Translations under genes and position numbers: made by a program
Source of the DNA: Vibrio sp. CDRSL-10 TSBA
GTDB taxonomy: Bacteria > Pseudomonadota > Gammaproteobacteria > Enterobacterales > Vibrionaceae
DNA: 64,000 nt
Reading direction: 5' to 3'
NCBI GenBank assembly: GCA_039696685.1
Contig: CP155565.1
Coordinates: 1,178,001 to 1,242,000 of the forward strand
Shown here: piece by piece, positions 49,847 to 61,187 of the stretch
Position numbering within the stretch: the stretch's first letter is position 1
Layout of the letters: every line of letters begins with the position of its first letter
Notes under the pieces: model-generated
The model's database searches: none
Told to the model about the DNA's origin: nothing
The model's input: only the letters and a program-made list of their open reading frames with translations

Positions 49847-51698
49847 ATGTTTAAATTGTTTGAAAGCTTTACTCAGGCTTTCCCGAAAAACGAGCCCCAA
49901 CGTCCACCGGATACGTTGTGGGCATTCTGCCGCCACTACACCCGCGGCTACGAAAAGCCACTTTTGGTCATGGCTCTGATGAGCACCACCATAGCGATCA
50001 TCGAAGTGTCGCTTTTTGGTTTTATGGGTCAGCTGGTTGACTGGCTTTCATCGAGCAATCCGGAAACGTTTTTCCAGGATAACCGCAATACCCTGATTGG
50101 ACTATCACTCCTGCTGTTGGTCGGCATGCCGATTCTGGTCTCGGTTTATTCCATGCTGATTCACCAAACCATGCTCGGCAACTATCCGATGTCAATCCGC
50201 TGGCTGGCACACCGCTATCTGCTCAAACAGAGCCTGTCGTTTCTATCAGGATGAATTTGCCGGACGCATCGCCACCAAAGTGATGCAAACCGCGCTGGCA
50301 GTGCGGGAAACCGTGATGAAAACGCTGGATGTATTTGTCTATGTCGCGGTCTACTTCACCGCGATGCTGGTCATGTTGGCTCAGGCCGACTGGCGCCTAA
50401 TGATGCCGATGCTGTTGTGGCTTGTGGCCTACATAGCCATTCAGGTCCGCTTTGTGCCGAAATTGAAAAAGATCTCGGCTGAACAGGCAGACGCCCGCTC
50501 AACCATGACGGGACGCATTGTCGATAGCTACACCAATATTGCGACCGTAAAACTGTTTTCGCACAGCCGGCGAGAAACCCAGTATGCCGAAGAAGGCATG
50601 GAGGGTTTTCTCGATACGGTATACCGCCAGATGCGTCTGGTGACCGGCTTTAATATCTGGGTAGAAATCGCCAACTATCTGCTGGTATTTTCCATTGCTG
50701 CGATTTCGATTTATCTGTGGATGCACAGCGCCATCAGCGTGGGTGCCATTGCGATTGCCATCAGTCTAGCCCTGCGTATCAACGGCATGTCGAAATGGAT
50801 CATGTGGGAAGTGGGCGGTCTGTTTGAAAATATGGGGACCGTGGTCGATGGTATGAAAACCCTGTCCCAGCCAATCAGTATCGAAGACAAGCCCGGCGCG
50901 CGCGAACTGAATGTACCTAAGGGTGGCATCGAGTTTAACGACGTCAGCTTTCATTACGGCGAAAACAAAGGGGTGATCAACCACCTCAACCTGGACATCA
51001 AACCCGGTGAAAAAGTCGGCCTGGTTGGCCGCTCCGGAGCCGGAAAATCGACGCTGGTTAATTTGCTGCTGCGTTTCCACGATGTGGAAAGTGGTGAAAT
51101 ACGCATTGATGGTCAGAACATTAAAGGCGTTACCCAGGATTCGCTGCGCCGTCAGATAGGCATGGTGACGCAGGATACTTCTCTGCTGCACCGCTCAATC
51201 CGTGACAACATTCTCTACAGCCATCCGGATGCCAGCGAAGCAGACCTGCTGCGCGCCACCAGACAGGCACATGCACACGAATTTATTGAGACTCTGACCG
51301 ATCCCTACGGTAATGTCGGGTATGATGCGCAAGTCGGCGAGCGTGGCGTTAAACTGTCAGGCGGGCAACGTCAGCGCATTGCCATTTCGCGGGTGTTACT
51401 AAAAGATGCCCCGCTGCTGGTAATGGATGAAGCCACTTCAGCGCTTGATTCTGAGGTCGAAGCGGCGATACAGGAAAGCCTCAATCAGCTGATGAAGGGC
51501 AAAACCGTGATTGCCATCGCACACCGCCTGTCCACCATCGCGGCAATGGATCGCTTGATCGTCCTCGATCAGGGCCGAATCGTTGAGCAGGGCTCCCACC
51601 AGCAGTTGATTGAGCAAAATGGAATCTATGCGCAGTTATGGGCGCATCAGACCGGTGGCTTTATCGGCTGCGATGAAACCGAAGGCGAAGTCGCTTAA
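49847..51698 (+). CDS. ABC exporter, TM domain fused to ATPase (one apparent frameshift)
   Basis: The restored half-transporter is 616 aa. Six TM helices (residues 45-310) precede an ATPase domain with Walker A GRSGAGKST, signature LSGGQRQR, Walker B LLVMDEATSALD and the H-loop AHRLS. It is an MsbA-like or multidrug exporter working as a homodimer; substrate unknown. ATG 49847 chosen with AAAAGGA upstream. The frame changes at 50240-50242 (GTTTC); removing one T gives LSFYQDEFAGRIATKVMQ, the typical coupling-helix region. Confidence 0.9.
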
Positions 51699-51730
51699 AA
51701 GCTGCAAGCCTGCTATTTATCAAGAACCCA

Positions 51731-51759
51731 GGGTCAGCGTGTATACGCTGACCCTTTTC
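51731..51759 (+). terminator. Terminator after the ABC exporter
   Basis: GGGTCAGCGT, GTAT, ACGCTGACCC, TTTT. Confidence 0.92.
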
Positions 51760-51818
51760 CCGCCAGACAATTTCTCTTAAAATTCAGTTCTCTTTCTTTT
51801 CACTCTGAATGCGTTGTT

Positions 51819-52523
51819 ATGAATAAAAGCTTTATTACCAATTTTGTCGCGCTGGTCTTGCTGGCGGGCGGCTACGCTCTCGACAACCGACTGGCCCTGT
51901 ATGCCGGTCTGTTTGCCTTCTCCGGTGCCATCACTAACTGGCTCGCCATTCATATGCTGTTTGAAAAAGTGCCCGGATTATACGGCTCAGGGGTCATTCC
52001 GGCCCGCTTCGAAGCCTTTAAAGCGGCGATTAAACAGCTGATGATGACGCAGTTTTTCAGCGACGCCAACATCGACCGTTTCCTTAATCAGGAAATGGCA
52101 GGCGACAAAGCGCTCGACCTTGAACCTGTGATCGCTAAAATCGACTTTAACCCGACCTTTGATTCTCTGGTTGAAGTGATTGAAAACTCTTCCTTTGGCG
52201 CCATGCTGGCGATGTTTGGCGGTCGTGAAGCGCTGCAACCACTCAAGCAGCCGTTTGTCGAAAAAATGCAGGATGCAGTCGTTGATATCAGCCAGAGTGA
52301 CACGGTGAAAAACGCGCTCAAAGAGCAACTTGAATCACCGGCGATGCTGAATGAAATTAAAACCAACATCGAGAACATCATTGATCAGCGCCTGAGCGAG
52401 CTGACGCCGCAGTTAGTTAAAGAAATGGTACAGACCATGATCAAAGAGCATCTGGGCTGGCTGGTCGTTTGGGGCGGTATTTTTGGCGGTGTGATTGGTA
52501 TCCTGTCCACTTTTGTTGCTTGA
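51819..52523 (+). CDS. DUF445 membrane protein
   Basis: A 234-aa protein with membrane segments at both ends (FVALVLLAGGYALDN, LYAGLFAFSGAITNWLAIHM and LVVWGGIFGGVIGILSTFV), and a long helical middle, the DUF445 architecture. The GAITNWLAIHMLFEK motif is the family signature. Function unknown. Single gene with a terminator at about 52589. Confidence 0.85.
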   Translation: MNKSFITNFVALVLLAGGYALDNRLALYAGLFAFSGAITNWLAIHMLFEKVPGLYGSGVIPARFEAFKAAIKQLMMTQFFSDANIDRFLNQEMAGDKALDLEPVIAKIDFNPTFDSLVEVIENSSFGAMLAMFGGREALQPLKQPFVEKMQDAVVDISQSDTVKNALKEQLESPAMLNEIKTNIENIIDQRLSELTPQLVKEMVQTMIKEHLGWLVVWGGIFGGVIGILSTFVA

Positions 52524-52588
52524 TCTGCGCAGCGTTGCTTGATCTGAGCAATAAAAGCAGTCAGAAAATCAACAGAGCGTAAATAGAG

Positions 52589-52613
52589 ATCCCGGCCAGA
52601 GCCGGGATTTCTT
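52589..52613 (+). terminator. Terminator after the DUF445 gene
   Basis: ATCCCGGC, CAGA, GCCGGGAT, then TTCTTATT. Confidence 0.8.
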
Positions 52614-52662
52614 ATTGGTAATATGCAGCTTAATCTTAATCGCTGTTTACGCTGGCAAACCG

Positions 52663-54541
52663 TTATGCACCAATCACGCCGCCATCTTCGCGGGTAATCA
52701 TCATCACCGTTGAACGTGGTTTGCTGTTACCACCAGCCGGGAAATGCGACGGAGCATTGTCTTCGCCCGGGTGCTGCACACCAATAAACATGGTTTTGTA
52801 ATCCGGAGAGAAAGTCAGGCCGGTAATTTCACACGCAATTGGACCGGTCAGAAAACGCTGTACTTCACCAGTGATCGGGTCACCGCACAACATCTGGTTG
52901 TTCCCCTGCCCCGCAAAGTCACCCTTGTTGGAGTAGTTACCATCGGTTTGAATCCACAGGCGACCTGATTGATCGAAACCAATACCATCCGGGCTGTTAA
53001 ACATGTTTTCAGCACTGATATTGGCACTACCTGCATACAAATCGCCATGATGAACCGTCGGGTTACCGGCAATCAAATACAGATCCCAGGCAAACATATC
53101 GGCCGTATGATCGCCGTTGACCGGCATCCAGCGCAGGATCTGACCGTAATGGTTCTCAGCACGTGGGTTTGGTCCGCCAACTGGCTGGCCCTCTTTCACA
53201 CCACGGTTTTTGTTGTTGGTCAGGGTACAGAACACGTGCTTGTTGTCCGGATGAATCGCCACCCACTCAGGACGGTCCATGGTCGTTGCACCGACCTGAG
53301 TCGCCGCGCGGCGGGCAAAAATCAGTACTTCGGCCTGGTTGTTAAAACCATTTTCTGCAGTCAGGCCATTTTTGCCAAAGGTCAGTTCAATCCAGTGGCC
53401 CTGACCTTTCAGCTCTTTGTCATCCATCTCAAATTTGGCGACATACAGCGTGCCTTCTTCCAGCAAAGTGCGGTTAGCCGCATCATTACCTTCCTGATAA
53501 CGATTTTTAGACACAAAACGGTACAGGTGCTCACCACGTTCATCATCGCCCAGATACACCACAGCATGACCGTCGCTGTTGAGGGTGAACGCGGCATTTT
53601 CATGCTTGAAACGGCCCAGAGCAGTGCGTTTCAGTGGCGTTGAATCCGGGTTATGCGGGTCGATTTCGACAATCCAGCCGAAGCGGTTTGCTTCATTCGG
53701 GTTTCTTGGTAATATCAAAGCGTTCATCGTGAACATACCACTGATAGTCGTTTGGCTTGGCTTCAATGCCGTAACGTTTTTGATCCGCCGTCACGGATGC
53801 TTCCTGATTGGCGCCAAAGAAATCATCAAAGTTCTCTTCACAGGTCAGGTAAGTGCCCCAAGGCGTCTGACCGTTTGAACAGTTGTTAAACGTTCCTAAA
53901 GCCAGTACACCTTTAGGATCCGCTTTGGTTTTCAGCATGTCATGTCCGGCAGCCGGACCCGTCAGTTGCATCGGCGTATTGGCGGTGATACGGCGGTTAC
54001 GCTTGCCTGAGCGGTCAATGCTCCATTGACCGTTGCTACGTACGATCTCAACAATGGTGATACCCACTGCTGCCTGGGCTTTGCGCACATCATCAGCGCT
54101 CATCGCTTTACCCTGATGAGCAAACAGATACTCGTAGTTGGTGTATTCGTTATTGATGGCCAGTACCGCGCGGTCGTCGCTGATTGGGAACAGGCTCATA
54201 CCATCAGTGTTATCGCCAAATTGCTGCGCCTGAGCACGGGAGTCCTGTTTACCGCTTGGATCAAATTCTGGTGCATTAGCAAAGATAGGATCGCCCCACG
54301 ACATCAGTGGTGTCGCTTTATAGCCTTTTGGTACCACCAGGGTATCAGACGTTGATGCCGGTACCGGCTCGAAATTGAGTAATGAAGACTGAGGCTTGGC
54401 AGCCATCGCTTTAGCAACCGGGTTCAGAGTCAGAAAAGCGCCCGCACCAACGGCGGCAGTACCAGTCAGAAAACGACGGCGTGATAAACGCGCGTCAATC
54501 ATAGCGCTAAACTGTGAATCTTGCTCATCACGGTTCCACAT
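52663..54541 (-). CDS. phoX: PhoX-type alkaline phosphatase, Tat-exported (one apparent frameshift)
   Basis: The restored enzyme is 625 aa of the DUF839/PhoX family, monomeric periplasmic phosphatases with a Ca-Fe centre. The N-terminus carries a Tat motif (LSRRRFLTGTAAVGAGAF), as expected for cofactor insertion in the cytoplasm. Family segments include CEENFDDFFG and DGIGFDQSGRLWIQTDGNYS. The frame changes at 53702-53704 (GTTTC plus strand); removing one base gives DITKNPNEANRFGW. It likely releases phosphate from organic esters for uptake by Pst; a clear Pho box was not found. Confidence 0.9.
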
Positions 54542-54802
54542 AGGGTTGCTCCTTACTTTCGTGATTTTTGCTTTCGAAAAATATTATTGTGTTGCATCAA
54601 TGCAATTTGATGATGGCAGGAGCTTAGCGGGAATAAATGACGCTTAAGTGAAAGATATATTGCTAAACGATGACAGCTCAGAGTGAAAAAAACGTCGCTG
54701 CAATAGTGAGACGGGCCATGCGGAATTACAGATATTTTGCTTAATAAACAAAGAGTGTTCTTAATAAACAGAGACTTTCTCTTAATGAAAAAGAGATAAA
54801 AC

Positions 54803-54827
54803 AAAAACGCCACCCGAGGGTGGCGTT
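54803..54827 (-). terminator. Terminator after the arginase-like gene
   Basis: AACGCCACCC and GGGTGGCGTT form a perfect 10-bp stem with a 2-base loop; the minus strand then runs into TTTGTTTTA. Confidence 0.82.
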
Positions 54828-54839
54828 GGAGAAGCCGTT

Positions 54840-55676
54840 TTATTCGCTGACAGTAACTTCTGCCGACAGCGCACACAACTCATCGACAATCGCTTTGGTC
54901 TCTTTGGAGTAGATCAGCTTATCCTTGGCCCCGACCAGCTGAATCATACGTACCTTTCCGGACAATACTGCGTGTCGCACTACACGCAATACCATCTGCA
55001 GATCCAGTACCGCATGGTCATCAAGACTGCGGCCCGGTACCAGTGAAGCCAAATCGATATTGAGCACCAGTTGGTCACAGTGCTGCATGTAATGGTTGAG
55101 TTGGGTTTTGAGCTGGCTGCGATTACGGAACTGAGACTCCTGATGAGTCACCCAGTTACAACCAAGATCTTCGGCATATTCCAGCATCGGACCCGATACA
55201 CGCTCTGGGTCTATCCCCATGCAAAACAGACGTACATTAGCAAAACGCGACAGAGCAAAGTGAAACACTGAACCGACCTGAGGTTCCAGACTCTGTTTCA
55301 AGGCAAATTCATGGCCAATATGAATAATGCCGACTTCATCGTTATCCAGCACAATCACAGGCAATGCTTTCAGCAGCACTTCATGGCAGTTAGCCAGTAC
55401 CACAGGTACCGAACTGAGTGCCAGATGACGGCTTACTAAATCCTGAAAACGGAAATCGCCATTGTCTTCAATCACCAGATGGCCAGCATCGGCATAATTC
55501 GGATTGCTCTGCTGCTGGTAAAGCCATTCTGACGATAACTCAAGGCTATGCTGGGCAAATTCAAACTCAACGCGAGACATGGGTTTCACGCGTTCACATA
55601 CGGTCATAAAAGTAAAAGCCGAGATGTGTGGAACCGCACTGCGGCTCAATCGGTAACGTTTGAATAAGCTTAACAT
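54840..55676 (-). CDS. Arginase-fold-like protein lacking metal ligands
   Basis: A 278-aa protein whose layout follows the arginase/ureohydrolase family but whose catalytic motifs are altered. Where arginases have DAHxD the sequence is IIHIGHEFALK; where they have SxDxDxxDP it is VLNIDLASLVPG; and LVGAKDKL takes the place of the E(V/I)NPxxD region. It may be a ligand-binding or regulatory derivative; hydrolase activity is doubtful. It starts 6 bp after the IclR stop codon and is probably cotranscribed. Family assignment is by pattern and moderate. Confidence 0.6.
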   Translation of the reverse strand: MLSLFKRYRLSRSAVPHISAFTFMTVCERVKPMSRVEFEFAQHSLELSSEWLYQQQSNPNYADAGHLVIEDNGDFRFQDLVSRHLALSSVPVVLANCHEVLLKALPVIVLDNDEVGIIHIGHEFALKQSLEPQVGSVFHFALSRFANVRLFCMGIDPERVSGPMLEYAEDLGCNWVTHQESQFRNRSQLKTQLNHYMQHCDQLVLNIDLASLVPGRSLDDHAVLDLQMVLRVVRHAVLSGKVRMIQLVGAKDKLIYSKETKAIVDELCALSAEVTVSE

Positions 55677-55682
55677 AGTGAA

Positions 55683-56417
55683 TTACCTTTCCGGTGGCAA
55701 CGCTCTCGCGGCCTGCAACACATGTAAAATGATCCGTTGCTTGTGAGTCTCAACCCGGTGTACCGGAGCCATCACAGAGATCGCACCAATCAATTTACTC
55801 CCTTTCATCACCGGAGCGCTGATGCCTGATACCCCGGTATCAATTTCAGACTCACTCACGGCATAACCATGGCGGCGTATTTTTTCCAGTTCGGCTTGCC
55901 ACTTTTCCATCTGGTGATCTTCGCCGAAATAGCGCAGAATCTTTTCACAACGCTGCGCTGGCATATACGCCAACATGACTTTGGATGAGGCGCCACGAAG
56001 CAGGGGTTGACTTTGACCCTGGACGAAGCTGCATCGAAGCGCCTGCATACTTTCTTTCTGGCTGACACACAAAGCCCGGTAACCGACCGGAACCATGTAG
56101 GCCGCCATTTCTCCCGTCTGCTTCTGCAGCCGGCTTAAAACTGCATCAACCGCATCTAAATTATGCTGACTGGTTTCATAACTGCGCATCAGTAATAACG
56201 CGGCAGGACCAATAATCAGTGTCTTGTCATGCGGGCTTTCCTCAATGAGGTTCCACTCTTTAAGCAATTTGAGATGCCGATAAAGGCTGCTCAGTGGAAC
56301 CTGAAGTTGCTCGCTTAAGACTTTGGCTGATACCGGTTCATCATTGACCGCAACCTGCATCAACAATTGCAGTGACTTTTCGTTAACCTGATTCGCAGTT
56401 AGCTTTGTTTCTTTCAT
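55683..56417 (-). CDS. IclR-family transcriptional regulator
   Basis: A 244-aa regulator with an N-terminal winged HTH (VSAKVLSEQLQVPLSSLYRH) and the C-terminal IclR effector domain (about residues 80-240; GASSKVMLAYMPAQR, YAVSESEIDTGVSGISAPV). The effector is unknown. It probably controls its own operon with the arginase-like gene. Confidence 0.9.
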   Translation of the reverse strand: MKETKLTANQVNEKSLQLLMQVAVNDEPVSAKVLSEQLQVPLSSLYRHLKLLKEWNLIEESPHDKTLIIGPAALLLMRSYETSQHNLDAVDAVLSRLQKQTGEMAAYMVPVGYRALCVSQKESMQALRCSFVQGQSQPLLRGASSKVMLAYMPAQRCEKILRYFGEDHQMEKWQAELEKIRRHGYAVSESEIDTGVSGISAPVMKGSKLIGAISVMAPVHRVETHKQRIILHVLQAARALPPER

Positions 56418-56624
56418 AACGATGTTTTAGCCTTTATCCTTGATGAGCTCAAACCTAAATTCCTATATAGCGAGAATTTAATTTTAATTAAAGCATTGCA
56501 TTCTCACCTAATGGGAATAGACATAAAATTGGATTGTTTTTTGCCGAGTATTCGCAAGATTCAAACGAACAAGAAGCATGCAACATCAGGATAAAGAGAC
56601 AGCACATCTGCGTTTTGCAGAGAT

Positions 56625-56654
56625 AAAAAAGCGACGCTAACGCATCGCTTTTTG
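56625..56654 (-). terminator. Terminator after the second chemoreceptor gene
   Basis: AAAAAGCGA and TCGCTTTTT pair around a 10-base loop. On the minus strand it follows the corrected chemoreceptor stop by about 50 bases. Confidence 0.8.
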
Positions 56655-56703
56655 AACGGATTCACGGCACAAGAGTCATCCGTGGAACAGCAGGAACCGC
56701 TAA

Positions 56704-58591
56704 TCAGGCCAACTTAAACGTCGCCACTTTCGCACTTAGTTTCTGCCGCCTGATGACGCAAATCATTGGACTGACTCAAGCTATCGCTGGCGCCTTCAGC
56801 TAACTGTTCAGTGACATCCTTAATCGCGGTAATATTCTGGGTAATTTCGCTGGTGACATGGGTCTGCTCCTCTGCAGCGGTGGCAATTTGCGTCGCCATA
56901 TCGCTGATTAACGCGACCGCGGCATTGATTTCTTCCAGCGCGTGCGCGGCTTTATCGGCATCTTCGACTGAGCTGGCCGCCAGGTCAGAACTGCTTTGCA
57001 TCATGGTCACCGCACGTCCGGTCGTTGCCTGCAGCGTATCTATCGTCGACTTAATCTCTTCGGTCGAAGTATGAGTGCGTTGCGACAACACCCGTACTTC
57101 ATCAGCGACCACAGCAAACCCCCGCCCCTGCTCTCCGGCACGAGCAGCCTCGATGGCTGCGTTAAGTGCCAGCAGGTTAGTTTGCTCGGCGATACCCTGA
57201 ATCGTTGCCAGCACAGCAGAAATATCCTGGGCATGCTGATTGAGAGCGACAATCACCTCTCCGGCCTGACCCACTTCCTGTGCCAGATTACTGATCGACG
57301 AGCGGGTATTTTGCACCAGAGTGCGACCATTACTGGTACTGGTAGAGGAGTTCTGCGCCGCGTGTGCAGTTTGTTCTGCGTGCGAGGCAATCTCCTGAGT
57401 AGCCGACGCCATCTCCGTCACGGCAGTGGCCACCATGGTAATTTCCTGCTGCTGGGTGCCAAGCTCCTCAGCAGACTGATTAGCACGCTGCGCACTGTGT
57501 TCCGCCTGGCCGCTTAACTGCTGTGACTGATGGCGAATATGACCAATCAACTGCTGTAAACTGGCCACAAAGGTATTGAAACTGTTCGCCAGTTTGCCAA
57601 CCTCATCGTTATTTTCCACCTCAATCCGCTGGGTCAGATCACCACTACCGTTGGCAATTTGCTCCAGTGCCTGTGCGACATTCTTAAGTGGCCGGAACAA
57701 GACATTACACAGCAGGTTAAACAGTACAATACACACCACCACCACGATAAGTGTCGCCAGTAGCTGGCCCCACAATGCATCAAACAGCGGAGAAACCAGC
57801 GAGTGGTAATTAATCACAATCACAGTGCTGAGCTGACTGCCGGCAATAGCCTTGGCATACAGAACATAGGTTTCGCCGTTAATCTCAACCTGAATATCTT
57901 CCCCTGAGTTTTGCGCACGCTGAATATCAGCAAAAGAGAGACCAAGCTCGGCAACACTGCGATTGAGCAACTTAGGCTCAGAATGAGTAAAAATATTGCC
58001 CTGTTGATTAGCAATAAACATATAGCCTGAGCCCGGTAAAATCACCTGCTGCATGCTGTTAAGAATATCGGTAATCTCGACATCAGCCCCCAACACCAGC
58101 GACTGGCCATGCAGCTGCAGCGCTTTCCCTAAAGAAACCACATTGGCGCCGGTTGCCGCCGCTACCGTCGGATTATCCATATATACCTGTTGCGGATTGG
58201 CCTTCGCATTGATGTACCAACCCCATTTGCGCGGATCGTTGTTATCCGGCGGCAAGGTCACACCATTGGCGTTTTGCTGCGAACCATCAGGATACGCGAG
58301 AAAGACGTTGTCAAACCCGGCAGCATGTCTGAGCTGCTTCAGGTGCGTCACTATCGCATCCGATTGCATCTCCTCGGACAACGAAGTCAAAGCCAACTGC
58401 TTGGATTCCAGCCAGTCTGTCACATACTGGTTGTAAGACGCCGTGGTGCTTTGCAAACGCTGATCCATTTCAACATCGAGCCGCTCGAGTGAAGCGTTGA
58501 ACGATAACGCTTCAACCAAAACACTGCCGATTACAATCGCAGCGCTGGCCGAAATGGCCAGTTTATTTTTTAAAGAAAGATTTTTGAACAT
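56704..58591 (-). CDS. Methyl-accepting chemotaxis protein with dCache sensor (one apparent frameshift at C-terminus)
   Basis: The restored receptor is 628 aa. TM1 ([19 protein letters not shown]), a large periplasmic dCache_1-type domain (about 40-275; [29 protein letters not shown]), TM2 ([18 protein letters not shown]), HAMP and an MA domain with [19 protein letters not shown]. The given frame runs on to a stop at 56714; removing one base at 56740-56742 (GTTTC plus strand) gives [17 protein letters not shown] and a stop at 56704, the common Vibrio MCP ending. The ligand may be an amino acid or organic acid; not determinable. Confidence 0.9.
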
Positions 58592-58853
58592 AGACTATCC
58601 CGTTTGTCATCCTGTGTAACCTGATCAACAAAATCGCTTCATTAACGAATAGAATTATAGTTTTTTGGAGTTGATACCAATTAGATCTGGCTTGCGAATC
58701 GGGCAATTACCTGACTTTTCCAGCCCTAAAATCTAATCTGTATTTCATTCTGTAAAAATTCAGCCGATATTACCATGCTAAAATATCTCCTCTGGAAAAT
58801 GAGATAAGAAAAAAGGGAGCAAAAGCTCCCTTTGATAAAAATTACACCTCGCT

Positions 58854-59709
58854 TTAACGCTTCAGCAGCGCCCGCCAACTGGTTTCATCGGTTTGATAGA
58901 GACGCAGACTGGCCACAAAACTCAGCGCCCCGATCGCAAAATAAATCAGCAAATTAAGGGCACTGATTTGCGTCATCAGCTCCGCCATATCAGAGTCAGT
59001 CAGCAGGTGCAGCGGTAATGCAAAGATTTGATCAAAAAAGCGTTCAAACCAGTCGCTGCCGGTCACACCAAGCGTCACCCATTGCAACGCATACACACCG
59101 ATAAACATCACCATGATCGGCGCACTCACCAGCTGAGAAAGCAGCAATGTAAAACAGGCCAGCGGTAACAGTGCCAGCGCGACTAACACCATGCGCAGCA
59201 GAAACAGCAGCCAATGGATCGGGATAAACAGCACATCGCGCTGATTGTAAAACAGCGGAATAGCATCCTCTGTCATTACATTGACCACCCACAACAGGCT
59301 ATCAACCGTAACCACTAACAGCGAGCAAATCAGCGGGATCACCAAGAGTCCAAAGCCAAGTTTAACCAGATGGATACGCAGATTACTGACCGGCATACTG
59401 CGCCAGAACATGAAACTGCCTTCCTGACGCTCTTTACGCAGGGTTTCTGGGAAAGTAGAGCGTACTCAGCATCACAGACAATAGTCCGGCACCGGCGACC
59501 AACAGCGAGCTGAACTCGTCGACAAACTGTAAATCGAAATCTTCGAAGCCGCTGCTGGTCATTTGAAAACTGACATTGGCTGATAAACCGCCATTGCTGA
59601 GCAATCCTGCGAACAGAGCCAGTATACAAATCAAAACAAACAGCGGAATACGAGTGACCGACTTATGCTCCAGCCACTCTTTTTCCAGCATATAGAACGC
59701 AGGATGCAT
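58854..59709 (-). CDS. ABC transporter membrane subunit (one apparent frameshift)
   Basis: The restored protein is 284 aa with six hydrophobic segments (first IPLFVLICILALFAGLLS). It is the permease partner of the ATPase encoded just upstream (stop of that gene overlaps this start by one base). The frame changes at 59444-59446 (GTTTC plus strand); removing one base gives STLYFPRTLRKERQEGSFMF, a typical cytoplasmic loop of ABC-2 type permeases. Substrate unknown. Confidence 0.82.
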
Positions 59710-60572
59710 CAGTTATTCTCCTTTTGCAGCGCCAGAAACAGGTCGGCCAGTTTTACAGTGTAAATACGCCCCAGGGTTTCAACCTGAGGCAAATATTGCG
59801 CAGCCAGCAGCCAACGCGTGGTTCCTAAACCTAGCTCAGAGGCCAGAGGCTGATAAGGGGCAATCTGATCCGCCAGCGTCGATGGCGCCTCCAGCACAAA
59901 ATACCCCTGCTCCACATCGGCCATGCTCTGTTGTAATACAACCTTGCCCTGTTTGAGAATCAACACATCCGTCAGCAGGTGTTCGATTTCGGCCACTTCG
60001 TGACTGGCAATGATCAGGCAACGCTGCCCGTCATGAAACCACTCCAGCAGGTGACGGTAAAACGTATCACGATAAATCAGATCCAGCCCCAACGTAGGCT
60101 CATCAAGAATCAGCACCTTAGTATCAGTCGCGATGACCAGGGCAAGATGAAGCTGAACCTGCATCCCTTTCGACAATGACTCAATCTTGCTGCACGGCTG
60201 AATATTGGTTTTACTCAACAACGCGTTGGCTTTTTCCAGATTAAATTTCGGATGCACCCCGGCGGTATAACGCAGCAACTGCTGCACTGTCATCCACTGC
60301 GGCAGTACGTTCACATCCGAGATATAAGCCAGATTCTCCATCACTTTTTCACGCTGTTGCAGCGGATTGAGCCCAAGAATCGCAATCTCGCCCTCAGAGC
60401 GGTGTGCCCCAAGTAACGCTTTGATTAAGGTAGATTTACCAGCACCGTTATGCCCCAACAAGCCCAGCACCTGTCCGGGATTAAGGGTAAAACTCACCTC
60501 TTGCAGAGCCGCAGCCGTGTCAGCACCAGCATACTGTTTAGACACATGTTTCACTTCAACATATGGATTCAT
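59709..60572 (-). CDS. ABC transporter ATP-binding subunit
   Basis: A 287-aa ATPase: Walker A GHNGAGKST, signature LSKGMQVQLHL, Walker B VLILDEPTLGLD, H-loop ASHEVAE. It is coded with a GntR/YtrA-type regulator (4-bp overlap at 60569-60572) and a six-TM permease. The YtrA-like arrangement is often linked to envelope stress or antimicrobial export in other bacteria; this is inference. Confidence 0.92.
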   Translation of the reverse strand: MNPYVEVKHVSKQYAGADTAAALQEVSFTLNPGQVLGLLGHNGAGKSTLIKALLGAHRSEGEIAILGLNPLQQREKVMENLAYISDVNVLPQWMTVQQLLRYTAGVHPKFNLEKANALLSKTNIQPCSKIESLSKGMQVQLHLALVIATDTKVLILDEPTLGLDLIYRDTFYRHLLEWFHDGQRCLIIASHEVAEIEHLLTDVLILKQGKVVLQQSMADVEQGYFVLEAPSTLADQIAPYQPLASELGLGTTRWLLAAQYLPQVETLGRIYTVKLADLFLALQKENN

Positions 60573-60946
60573 GCTTCACCCTTGATGTGTTGTTTAAGCT
60601 GCTCGACGAATTCATCCAGCGACATATCGATTTGAGTCAGCGTTGCGGCAATTTGCGGAATTTGCTGCTGCAGAAACTGCGCACGTTGCTGACAACGCAA
60701 TGCCGAAACGGCGCCTTCGGCAACAAACATACCCTGCCCGCGACGTTTTTCGACCAGCCCTTCATCCACCAGTAACTGATAACCTTTCATCACAGTTAAA
60801 TGGTTAATTTTCAAATCTGACGCGACGCTGCGCACCGAAGGTAAGGCCTCACCTTCCGGCCACAGGCCCTGCGCAATCTGCGCACTGAGTTTATCCGCCA
60901 GCTGGCGAAAAATCGGTTGGTTATCGTGCCACTCTGTCACTATCAT
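60569..60946 (-). CDS. GntR-family regulator, YtrA subfamily
   Basis: A 125-aa regulator with a winged HTH (EWHDNQPIFRQLADKLSAQI, ALPSVRSVASDLKINHLTVM) and a short helical C-terminal dimerisation region, as in YtrA-type GntR proteins. I choose the ATG at 60946 (MIVTEW); an upstream in-frame ATG at 60988 would put the coding region across the operator. It heads the ABC operon and lies 6 bases from a perfect palindrome it probably binds. Confidence 0.9.
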   Translation of the reverse strand: MIVTEWHDNQPIFRQLADKLSAQIAQGLWPEGEALPSVRSVASDLKINHLTVMKGYQLLVDEGLVEKRRGQGMFVAEGAVSALRCQQRAQFLQQQIPQIAATLTQIDMSLDEFVEQLKQHIKGEA

Positions 60947-60952
60947 GCACCG

Positions 60953-60984
60953 ATATAGTGTTATACATGTATATAACACTATAT
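60953..60984. promoter_or_regulatory. Perfect 13-bp palindrome, operator of the GntR/ABC operon
   Basis: ATATAGTGTTATA (60953-60965) and its exact complement (60972-60984) flank CATGTA. It lies directly upstream of the GntR start and overlaps the likely promoter, so autorepression is expected. Related AT-rich GTGTTA(T)-type palindromes are bound by YtrA-family proteins elsewhere. Confidence 0.82.
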
Positions 60985-61187
60985 CCATAACGGTGAGAGT
61001 GCAAGTGCCGGACAGGATTTAGGTCTGAACGTTATCCGCAGACTTTCTGTTCCCGAATGAAAACCAGGGAAAATGTGTTAAGTTTTGATGAAATCTGGCC
61101 TGGAGTCACAGCGAAAACTTGCTTTTCTTCGCCACAATCGGCACCCTTTTCGCTGATTACGCGAAAGCGGTTTAAAGGATAAAACTC

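Noticed and set aside
54542..54700. Pho box upstream of phoX
   Set aside because: Only isolated CTGTCAT-like half-sites, without 11-bp spacing.
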